NCBI GenBank assembly: GCA_003612405.1
Contig: RAYR01000010.1
Span: 62,001-126,000 of the forward strand
Length of the DNA stretch: 64,000 bases
Reading direction: 5' to 3'
DNA from: a bacterium 0.1xD8-71
GTDB lineage: Bacteria > Bacillota > Clostridia > Lachnospirales > Lachnospiraceae
Shown one piece after another: positions 44,118 through 51,342 of the stretch (positions are counted from its first letter, which is position 1; every line of letters starts with the position of its first letter). Made by a program: the position numbers and the translations under genes. Below the pieces are notes generated by a model. The model did no database searches. It was not told where the DNA came from and was given only the letters and a program-made list of their open reading frames with translations.

Positions 44118-45212
44118 CTAGCCTTTCTTGTTTGATAGTATCTGCGATACCTCGTCCATATATTCTCCGGTCACAAGCTTCCGGTCAAATTCCCGTTCCA
44201 TCTTCTGCCTGCCGCACCGTCCCATTGCTGCACGTTCTTCTATGGACAGGGCCAGGAATTTCTCCATGGCGCCTGCCAGTTCTTCCGGCCTGCCCGGTGT
44301 AAATCCAAAACCTGTCACACCCTCTTCAAAGGCCTCCATACAGCCGCTGATATTGGAAGCAATCACCGGTCTTCCCGTAGCCGCGCCCTCAATCAGGGCA
44401 TTGGACATGCCCTCATGGAACGAGGCCACCACAATGGCACTGGCCGCCGCCAGAAACTCATGCACTTCCGTGTGAAAACCAATCTGTTTGATAACACCCT
44501 CCTGCTCCAGCCTGTCCAGAAGCTCCTGATAATCTTCATCGCAATATCCCATGATATCGAAAAACACCCGGTCGCTATGTAACTGCTTCGCCGCCTCGAT
44601 ATACTCCAGGATGCCCCGCTCTTTCATAACCCTTCCCACGAAAAGAAAATGTGTCTCCTCCCCGGACGGATACTTCTCATAGCTGTGCCTCTCCAAATTC
44701 ACCCCGGAACCCATGACCATCCGCGTTTTCTTTCCCATGATTCCCATATTCCGGAAAATCCCGCGGTTCTCTTCATTTTGAAAAAATACGCAGGCTGCCC
44801 GTTTCAATCCGGCCCTGTACATGGAAACCACCAGTTTCAGCAAAAGCCCTGTCCTGTCAAAAGCACCGCCCAGGCCCGTAATGGTGGCAATGTAGGGAAT
44901 CTTCAACCTGCCAGCCGCATAACCGCCGTAAATATTGGGTTTGATGGTATATGTCACCACCAGATCCGGCCGAATCTCCTTCATCATTTTAACGTAAGTC
45001 CGGTACAGCTTCAAGTCCTCTATGGGATTGATGCCTCTTCTGTTGATGGCGGTTTTGATAATTTTACAGCCTTCTGCCCGCAATTCTTTTTCCTTCACAT
45101 CATCCGGCATACTGACGTAGACTTCATGCTCTGCTGTCAGGGCTTTGACAAATTCATTTCTGAAATCGTATAGGCCGCCGGAGGAGTTGATTAGTATTAG
45201 GACTTTTGCCAT
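44118..45212 (-). CDS. Glycosyltransferase family 4, acting just before the uronic acid genes
   Basis: A 364-residue GT-B enzyme. It begins MAKVLILINSSGGLYDFRNEFVKAL and has VVTYTIKPNIYGGYAAG and ATITGLGGAFD, patterns of the PglA/TuaC/WbpX-like group that often adds GalNAc or other HexNAc as second sugar. The donor site has FLFVGRVMKERG and FHEGMSNALIEGAATG. The ATG at 45212 has AAGGTG about ten bases upstream; 26 upstream codons have no support. It ends ten bases before the dehydrogenase gene. A role as the first transferase after priming is inferred. Confidence 0.86.
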   Translation of the reverse strand: MAKVLILINSSGGLYDFRNEFVKALTAEHEVYVSMPDDVKEKELRAEGCKIIKTAINRRGINPIEDLKLYRTYVKMMKEIRPDLVVTYTIKPNIYGGYAAGRLKIPYIATITGLGGAFDRTGLLLKLVVSMYRAGLKRAACVFFQNEENRGIFRNMGIMGKKTRMVMGSGVNLERHSYEKYPSGEETHFLFVGRVMKERGILEYIEAAKQLHSDRVFFDIMGYCDEDYQELLDRLEQEGVIKQIGFHTEVHEFLAAASAIVVASFHEGMSNALIEGAATGRPVIASNISGCMEAFEEGVTGFGFTPGRPEELAGAMEKFLALSIEERAAMGRCGRQKMEREFDRKLVTGEYMDEVSQILSNKKG

Positions 45213-45413
45213 GTGGATATTGCACCTTTCATAATTTCTATCTGTAAATAAATAATTAATATCCGGACGCCGGGGCGCGGGTAATTCCACTCGTGCCGGC
45301 TGTTATTTTCTGTTCAAAATTTGTTTGATTGTTTGTTTTCTTAGCTATAATTCCCTTAATACAACTTTTTTACATAATCTTCTCAAATCATAAATTATAC
45401 TTTATGATGTCCA

Positions 45414-45549
45414 GCACGGGGAGCGGTTGATATTTTAAGGAGCCCCTAGAACAGCGCCAGCGCTTAGCGAGGTGTTTTCGAGCTTAGCGCCTGCTGCGCT
45501 GTGAAAGGAGCGAAAGCGGGGTGACGTAAATATCAATCGCTCCTCGTGC
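45414..45549. repeat. 136-bp palindromic element (MITE/REP-like)
   Basis: Outer arms 45414-45435 and 45528-45549 are inverted repeats with 20 of 22 positions matching. Nested inside is a second GC-rich imperfect palindrome (about 45452-45501) centred on GGTGTTTTCG. The right half (GGAGCG..GCGGGGTGACGTAAAT) resembles the 51-bp repeat at 17918 and 40346. It occupies the middle of a 364-bp gap (45213-45576) between the ATP-grasp and GT4 genes. I see no convincing promoter in the rest of that gap. The folded RNA may attenuate the transcript or mark a mobile miniature element. Confidence 0.65.
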
Positions 45550-45576
45550 AGCCTTCTTAGAACATTTACAATCCTT

Positions 45577-46560
45577 CTACGGCACAATCTCCACCCCATT
45601 CATATCCCGTATCATCACCTCATTATATTTCATCATGCAGATTCCTTCCTGGTATTGCCCGATCCGCACTTCATTTTCCTGTCCGGAAAGATTCCGAATC
45701 ACCGCCTGCGCCATATTGACACCACAGGCATAGGCATGAGGATATCCGCCGCCAAACCGGGGATTCACCTCCGAAATATAATAAACCCCGTCAATCTCAA
45801 AAATATCAATATCTATCATCCCGCGAAATCCGCAGGACTCTGTGAAATCCCGGATAATCTGAAAAAGCGCATCGTCTTTATAGGACACGGATTTATCGGT
45901 CTCACCCGCCCGCATCTTGATCTTCTTCTTCACAAAGATATCCGTACACTTTCCGGAAATCATGTCCACATACACATCTGCACCATATTCCTGACCATCC
46001 ATATATTCCTGAATCATCAGATCATCATAAAGATCACACAGCACATCAATCTCTTTGCTGCTTCCCACTTTATTAATATGAATACTGGCACTGCCCCGCA
46101 CTGGTTTGACAAACACCGGATAGGCTATCTCTCCGGCCTGCTGTGCCTGATAGAAAGACTCTTTATCCGCATAACATTTTGCAGTTGGTATCTGCATGTT
46201 ACAAAGCATTTTATACATACTGTATTTATCAAAACAGGTTTCCACCAATTCATAATCGGAAACAATCGGCGTGGCGCCCACGGCAAGAAATCTCTCTCTC
46301 TCCTTCGCAAGCAGACTCAATTCCGGATCAATCAGGGAAAACACGCCTGTGACCTCTTCCTTCCTACAGATATCCAGAATGACATCCAGATATCCCGGTG
46401 CGGTAATCCTTGGCACCAGATAAAAAGCGTCCGCCTCATACACCGCAGGTGCCAGATTAGAACAATCCGTGGCAATAACCCTGCCTGTGTCTCCCAGTTC
46501 CTTCTTAAAATACTGTACTACCTTATCGCGCGTACCCGCACTCAGGATCAATAGATTCAT
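45577..46560 (-). CDS. ATP-grasp ligase (CarB-like) in polysaccharide locus
   Basis: A 327-residue protein with the ATP-grasp order: an N-terminal Rossmann-like part (MNLLILSAGTRDKVVQYF), the ATP-binding YPVFVKPVRGSASIHINKV and LMIQEYMDGQEYGADVYVD, and metal ligands in GMIDIDIFEIDGVYYISEVNPRFGGG. Such ligases form amide or ester bonds from an acyl phosphate. Its start overlaps the upstream PLP enzyme by 4 bp (ATGA), so both probably serve one pathway, for example attaching an amino acid to a sugar or its acid group. The acceptor is unknown. AAAGG lies eight bases upstream. Confidence 0.85.
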   Translation of the reverse strand: MNLLILSAGTRDKVVQYFKKELGDTGRVIATDCSNLAPAVYEADAFYLVPRITAPGYLDVILDICRKEEVTGVFSLIDPELSLLAKERERFLAVGATPIVSDYELVETCFDKYSMYKMLCNMQIPTAKCYADKESFYQAQQAGEIAYPVFVKPVRGSASIHINKVGSSKEIDVLCDLYDDLMIQEYMDGQEYGADVYVDMISGKCTDIFVKKKIKMRAGETDKSVSYKDDALFQIIRDFTESCGFRGMIDIDIFEIDGVYYISEVNPRFGGGYPHAYACGVNMAQAVIRNLSGQENEVRIGQYQEGICMMKYNEVMIRDMNGVEIVP

Positions 46561-47561
46561 GCCTGCCGCCTTTCCGTCTCCTGTCCCTTATCCAGGAGGT
46601 CAAAATACAGGGGAGCGCCGCCTGTGTGAACAAAGAGGATATTTTTTCCGCAAATCTGATGTTCTTCCACATAACGCTTCATACCATAAAATGCCTTTCC
46701 CACATAAGTACTGTCCATAGGGATTCCGTCTTTGGCCATTACTTCTTCTATGGTTTGTTTCACTTCCTGTGTATACTTTCCATAACCGCCCATACAGTAG
46801 GCGTCTGTAAAAATCAGTTCTTCCTCTTTATAGAGGGCTTGGTATTTCTCACCCAGATATTCTTCCACACTCTGTCTGACCACCTCACGGCCCCGTTCTT
46901 CATTCCTTGCGATGCTGATACCGACTATTTTCTTCTCTTTGACCGTCTGAGCGTTTTTTCGCTTTCTGTCTTCCATTAAAAGCTTCCCGCTGACCAGCCC
47001 CGCCTGTGTGGTTCCGGTTCCGGAAGCATGGAAGATATAATCAAAACAGATTCCTGTCTGCTCCTCATAGTCTGCAATCTCTCTATAAGTGTTCACACAG
47101 GCACGGGTTCCGGGATTTCCATGACCCCCGCCAAGGATAAAGTAAGGATTCTTTCCTTCCTGTCTATAGGCTTCCACCCTCCTGTCAATGGTTTCTGACA
47201 CCTTTGTCACCGGGCAGGTCTCAATTACCGCACCGAACTCCTCCACCAGCCTGGTATTATAAAGCATTTCCCGATTTTCTTCCGGGGAAATGATATGACA
47301 GGCCAGTCCCATGGCGCAGGCCATATTGGCAATGATTCTGCAATGGTTGGAACTGTTGCTGCCATAAGTCATCACTATGTCAGCTTCACAATCCTTAATC
47401 TCCTTATAAAACTCTGCCGCCTTGCGGGCCTTATTGCCGCCGAAACTGAAAGGAATCATATCCTCCCGTTTGATATAATAGCGGTTCTTTCCATAATCAC
47501 CCGACATCTCCACGATCGGCGTAGGGTGGATTCCCTGCTCAAACAGTGCAATCTGTTTCAT
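46557..47561 (-). CDS. PLP-dependent enzyme, ACC deaminase / D-cysteine desulfhydrase fold
   Basis: A 334-residue fold-type II PLP enzyme. K44 in PFSFGGNKARKAAEF is the Schiff-base lysine. TYGSNSSNHCRIIANMACAMG binds the substrate carboxylate, and HASGTGTTQAGLVSG binds the cofactor phosphate. The family covers ACC deaminase, D-cysteine desulfhydrase and less known amino acid racemases or lyases. In this setting, overlapping an ATP-grasp ligase gene, it may make an unusual amino acid for glycan decoration. The start at 47561 has GGGGA six bases upstream, within sequence shared with the 51-bp repeat. Confidence 0.82.
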   Translation of the reverse strand: MKQIALFEQGIHPTPIVEMSGDYGKNRYYIKREDMIPFSFGGNKARKAAEFYKEIKDCEADIVMTYGSNSSNHCRIIANMACAMGLACHIISPEENREMLYNTRLVEEFGAVIETCPVTKVSETIDRRVEAYRQEGKNPYFILGGGHGNPGTRACVNTYREIADYEEQTGICFDYIFHASGTGTTQAGLVSGKLLMEDRKRKNAQTVKEKKIVGISIARNEERGREVVRQSVEEYLGEKYQALYKEEELIFTDAYCMGGYGKYTQEVKQTIEEVMAKDGIPMDSTYVGKAFYGMKRYVEEHQICGKNILFVHTGGAPLYFDLLDKGQETERRQA

Positions 47562-47565
47562 TTCA

Positions 47566-47625
47566 TTCCCCATTCCGGAGCGCTTGTACTGCGCTGTTCT
47601 TCATTCCAAAGCTCTTTACTGCGCT
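47566..47625 (-). repeat. Imperfect 30-bp tandem duplication at the pglC-type/PLP gene junction
   Basis: Two adjacent 30-bp units (47566-47595 and 47596-47625) share AGCGCAGTA and GGAATG in minus-strand sense. The unit nearer the PLP gene also contains CGCTCCGGAATGGGGA, the segment shared with the repeats at 17918 and 40346. The other unit includes the stop codon of the phosphoglycosyltransferase gene. The duplication may have supplied the ribosome binding site. Confidence 0.6.
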
Positions 47626-48239
47626 CCCTGCTCTCTGCGATACATATCAAAGTCTGCCACCGTCTGGTCCGCACCGGAGAGTGTTCCGGAACGTTTCAAT
47701 ACTTTCCCGGCAGTCATTCCTATAATCTTCAAATCCATCAGAAAACTCAGATGTTCCACATAATAGAGATCATAACGAAATCTATCTTCCCATCCAAGGG
47801 CATTTCGTCCGTTGACCTGCGCCAGTCCCGTCAGTCCCGGCCTCACATCGTGACGATGCCTCTCTTCATCCGTATAGTAGGGAAGATATCTGACCAATAA
47901 CGGCCTTGGCCCGATCAGACTCATGTCCCCTTTCAGAATGTTAAACAGTTCCGGCAATTCATCCAGACTGGTAGAGCGAAGGACTTTTCCAAACTTCGTA
48001 AGCCGCACCTCGTCCGGCAAAAGATTGCCCTGTTCATCCCTTTCATCTGTCATGGAGCGGAATTTATACAGCTTAAAAATCTTCTCGTTCCTGCCCGGTC
48101 TCTCCTGGTGAAACAGTACCGGGCTTCCCAATTTGACACGCACCAGAATCCACAGGATCAACAAAATGGGGCTGAGCACAATAATCCCCATAAGGGAGAG
48201 CATAAAATCCAGGAAACGCTTTACTCCATTTCTATACAT
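47616..48239 (-). CDS. pglC: Small monotopic phosphoglycosyltransferase, PglC type
   Basis: A 207-residue sugar transferase. A hydrophobic segment (about 11-32) with an internal Ser-Pro is the re-entrant helix of this class. The catalytic dyad D93-E94 (STSLDELPEL) falls at the same residue numbers as in Campylobacter PglC. KFRSMT and SLIGPRPLL are further hallmarks. It moves a phospho-sugar from a UDP-sugar to undecaprenyl phosphate, the first step of repeat-unit assembly. The 4,6-dehydratase and aminotransferase genes directly upstream suggest a bacillosamine-like or related UDP-diamino sugar as substrate. It is the only priming enzyme seen in the window. Confidence 0.9.
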   Translation of the reverse strand: MYRNGVKRFLDFMLSLMGIIVLSPILLILWILVRVKLGSPVLFHQERPGRNEKIFKLYKFRSMTDERDEQGNLLPDEVRLTKFGKVLRSTSLDELPELFNILKGDMSLIGPRPLLVRYLPYYTDEERHRHDVRPGLTGLAQVNGRNALGWEDRFRYDLYYVEHLSFLMDLKIIGMTAGKVLKRSGTLSGADQTVADFDMYRREQGAQ

Positions 48240-48250
48240 AATCCTGCTCC

Positions 48251-49387
48251 TTATCTGCCAAAGGATGCCCGCACAGTGCGGATAATCTGCTCCATATCCT
48301 CCGGCGTGTTTTTAATATCACTGGGCAGACACAATCCTCTCTCAAAGACATACTCCCCCACACTGCTGCCATCCTCATTGTGCGGAAAGAAATCACATGC
48401 TTCAAAAACCGGCTGTAAATGCATCGGTTTCCAGACCGGCCTGGTCTCTGCATTAACCGCCTCATCCAATGCATCCATGACTCTGTCCGGTGTCACATCA
48501 CAGTTCCTGTCAATCACCATACCGGAAAGCCAGTTATTAGCATCTCCATCCGGGTTCATAGGATTCATGGTTATCTCCGGAATATCATCAAAGGCTGTCT
48601 TATACTGCTGGTAAATAGCTTTCTTTGCCTCTTTGTGCTCTTCTAAATGAAGCAGCTGCCCTCTGCCAATGCCGGCAAGAACATTGCTCATACGATAATT
48701 ATACCCAATCTGGGAATGTTGATAATGTCTGGCCGGATCTCTGGCCTGGGTTGCCAGGAAGGTAGCCTGTCTTGTCACAGCCTCATCCGCCGATACCAGC
48801 ATCCCGCCCCCGGAGGTGGTGATGATCTTATTGCCATTAAAAGAATATATGCCGTATTGGCCAAAAGTTCCTGTATATCTTCCCTTGTACGTACTGCCCA
48901 GAGATTCTGCCGCATCTTCAATTACAGGTGTCCCATGCGCCTTACAGATTGCAAGAATCTCATCCAGCTTCGCCGGTGTCCCATACAGATGTACCACGAT
49001 AACCGCCTTGGGATCAGGATATTTCTCATAGGCTCTGGCAAGTGCTTCTGGAGACATATTCCAGGTATCCGGCTCCGCGTCGATAAAGACCGGTGTTCCG
49101 TTCTCATACACAATCGGATTGCAGGATGCCGAGAAAGTCAGATCCGATACAAACACCACATCGCCCTGTTTAATGCCAAGCAGCCTGAGTGCCAGATGAA
49201 TTGCCGCCGTGCCGGCACTTAAAGCCGCCGCGTGACCACAACCTGTATACTCTGCTATCTCTTTCTCAAAGGCGTTCACATGGGGCCCTAAAGGCGCTAC
49301 CCAGTTCGTATCAAAAGCCTCCCTGACAAGCTCCTGCTCCTCCCCATGCATGGTAGGGGATGATAAATAAATCCGTTTCTTAGCCAT
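48251..49387 (-). CDS. pglE: DegT/DnrJ/EryC1 aminotransferase, PglE type
   Basis: A 378-residue PLP aminotransferase of the sugar-nucleotide class. It begins KRIYLSSPTMHGEEQELVREAF and has the substrate loop NWVAPLGPHVNAFE, the cofactor Asp in PVIEDAAESLG and Schiff-base K187 in YSFNGNKIITTSGGG. It should convert the UDP-4-keto-6-deoxy sugar made by the neighbouring dehydratase into a 4-amino sugar. Of two starts the ATG at 49387 has GGAG nine bases away; 49393 is too close. No PglD-type acetyltransferase follows; a formyltransferase-like gene at 39428 could modify the amine instead. Confidence 0.88.
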   Translation of the reverse strand: MAKKRIYLSSPTMHGEEQELVREAFDTNWVAPLGPHVNAFEKEIAEYTGCGHAAALSAGTAAIHLALRLLGIKQGDVVFVSDLTFSASCNPIVYENGTPVFIDAEPDTWNMSPEALARAYEKYPDPKAVIVVHLYGTPAKLDEILAICKAHGTPVIEDAAESLGSTYKGRYTGTFGQYGIYSFNGNKIITTSGGGMLVSADEAVTRQATFLATQARDPARHYQHSQIGYNYRMSNVLAGIGRGQLLHLEEHKEAKKAIYQQYKTAFDDIPEITMNPMNPDGDANNWLSGMVIDRNCDVTPDRVMDALDEAVNAETRPVWKPMHLQPVFEACDFFPHNEDGSSVGEYVFERGLCLPSDIKNTPEDMEQIIRTVRASFGR

Positions 49388-49455
49388 AAACATGCACTCC
49401 CTTCACTCTGCCGGCAAAACACCATAGATGCTGCTTTATACTATTACAATCCAGA

Positions 49456-51327
49456 CTATGTCTGGCTGTGATAAGTCGGGACAATCCTGCGGATCAACGG
49501 TCTGATATCGGAATTTTCCACCTGACATTCATCTTTCAATTCCTTCAGCTGACAGAAAAACTCCTGTTCATCCAGTTCTATCGGTTTGCCAATATGAATC
49601 ATCTTATTGGCCGTATCTTTCATCCCTTCCTCTTCCATCAGAAGTTCTTCATAAAGCTTCTCACCCGGACGCAGCCCTGTAAATTCTATCTTAATATCCT
49701 CACCCACACGATACCCTGAAAGCTTGATCAGGTTCTCTGCAAGTGTAAGAATCTTTACCGGTTCTCCCATATCCAATACGAAGATTTCTCCGCCCCTGGC
49801 ATAGGCGCCTGCCTGTAAAACCAAAGATACCGCTTCCGGAATGGTCATAAAATAACGGATGATATCGGGATGGGTAACCGTAACCGGGCCTCCTGCCGCA
49901 ATCTGCTTGCGAAACAGCGGTATCACACTGCCGTTACTGCCCAGCACATTGCCAAAACGCACCGCCACAAATTCCGTATCATAATGCTTGTCAAAGGTCT
50001 GTATGATCATCTCGCAGATACGCTTGCTGGCTCCCATGATGTTGGTGGGATTCACTGCCTTATCCGTAGAGATCATGACAAACCGCTGTACACCGCTCAT
50101 AGCCGCCGCCTGGGCAGTCTTAAAAGTGCCAAATACATTGTTCTTGATTGCTTCCGTAGGACTGTCCTCCATCAGCGGTACATGCTTATGTGCCGCCGCA
50201 TGATACACAATATGAGGCTTGTACTGTGAAAAGATATAATTCATCCTGTTGGTATTGCGCACAGAGGCAATCAAAACCACCATATCCAGATCCGGATATT
50301 TCTGTTTCAGTTCCTGCTGTATATCATAGACCGAGTTTTCATAAATATCCACAATCACCAGCTGTTTGGGCTTATGGGTTGCAATCTGTCTGCAAAGTTC
50401 GCTGCCAATGGAACCGCCGCCCCCAGTGACTAACACCACCTTACCCTGGACATAGCCCAGAATCGAATCCAGATCCACGCTGATGGGATCTCTGCCCAGC
50501 AGATCCTCCACTTCCACATCCCGCAGTTTGCTGACATTCACTTCTCCGTTTACCAACTGATACATGCCTGGCAGTGAACGCAGTTTGCAATTGGTGTCTT
50601 TACAGATTTCCAGGATTTCCCGGATATCAGCCCGGCTGGCGGAAGGAAGCGCCACAATGATTTCATCCACCTCGTAGATATCTGCACATTCCACAATCTT
50701 ATCCCGGCCGCCGGCCACCTTGATTCCCTGTATATACCTGCCCCATTTCCCCTTATCGTCATCAATCACACATTTGATGACCATGGTGGAAAAGTTGCTG
50801 TTCACAATCTCTTTAATAATCACATTACCCGCCTCGCCGGCACCAATTACCATGACAGAAATGAGATTCTTCTTATTCTTCTGTTTATGTTTCAGACTTC
50901 TGAAAAAGCGATAGGAGAATCTGCTGGCAAAGATACAGGTAACCAGAAAGAACATATAGAAGAGATAATAACTTTTGGGCACGGCCTGATGGGAAGATGC
51001 CTTAAAAAACTGCATACCCATTCCATCCACAAAAGTAGACAGCACACAGGACAACACAATATTTTGCAGTTCCGTCTCACCGGCAAAAGCCCAGAGACTG
51101 CTGTAAAGACGGAAAATATAAAAAATAAGCAGTGTCAGAATAATATTGACAGGCAGAAACATTTCAATCGGATACATGAAATACTGCGGAATCGTATCCA
51201 CATGAAACTCATACCGTGCCAATATTGCCAGATAACTTGCCAGGATCACACTTATAATATCATAAATAATCAGGCAGGTTCTTCTATAAAATAATTTTAC
51301 GTTAAAGGGTTTTCTCGTCTTTTCCAT
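49456..51327 (-). CDS. pglF: Membrane-bound UDP-GlcNAc 4,6-dehydratase, PglF/WbpM type
   Basis: A 623-residue protein: four N-terminal helices (to about 140), a first Rossmann domain with VIGAGEAGNVI (160-170), and a catalytic SDR domain with VTGGGGSIGSE (300-310), HAAAHKHVP and ISTDKAVNP (419-427). The usual Tyr of Y-x-x-x-K is Met431, giving M-x-x-x-K435, as in WbpM and PglF, which retain C5 configuration. It converts UDP-GlcNAc to the 4-keto-6-deoxy form. Length and order match the family throughout. It lies directly upstream of the aminotransferase and phosphoglycosyltransferase genes. Confidence 0.92.
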   Translation of the reverse strand: MEKTRKPFNVKLFYRRTCLIIYDIISVILASYLAILARYEFHVDTIPQYFMYPIEMFLPVNIILTLLIFYIFRLYSSLWAFAGETELQNIVLSCVLSTFVDGMGMQFFKASSHQAVPKSYYLFYMFFLVTCIFASRFSYRFFRSLKHKQKNKKNLISVMVIGAGEAGNVIIKEIVNSNFSTMVIKCVIDDDKGKWGRYIQGIKVAGGRDKIVECADIYEVDEIIVALPSASRADIREILEICKDTNCKLRSLPGMYQLVNGEVNVSKLRDVEVEDLLGRDPISVDLDSILGYVQGKVVLVTGGGGSIGSELCRQIATHKPKQLVIVDIYENSVYDIQQELKQKYPDLDMVVLIASVRNTNRMNYIFSQYKPHIVYHAAAHKHVPLMEDSPTEAIKNNVFGTFKTAQAAAMSGVQRFVMISTDKAVNPTNIMGASKRICEMIIQTFDKHYDTEFVAVRFGNVLGSNGSVIPLFRKQIAAGGPVTVTHPDIIRYFMTIPEAVSLVLQAGAYARGGEIFVLDMGEPVKILTLAENLIKLSGYRVGEDIKIEFTGLRPGEKLYEELLMEEEGMKDTANKMIHIGKPIELDEQEFFCQLKELKDECQVENSDIRPLIRRIVPTYHSQT

Positions 51328-51342
51328 CTCTGCGTCCAGTTC

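Noticed and set aside
45213..45413. Promoter with TATAAT near 45395-45400 for the GT4 gene
   Set aside because: No acceptable -35 box lies 16-18 bp upstream; the -10-like match may be chance in AT-rich DNA.
45655..46554. Plus-strand open frame (299 codons) opposite the ATP-grasp gene
   Set aside because: The minus-strand ATP-grasp motifs are unmistakable; the plus frame has no recognisable domain.
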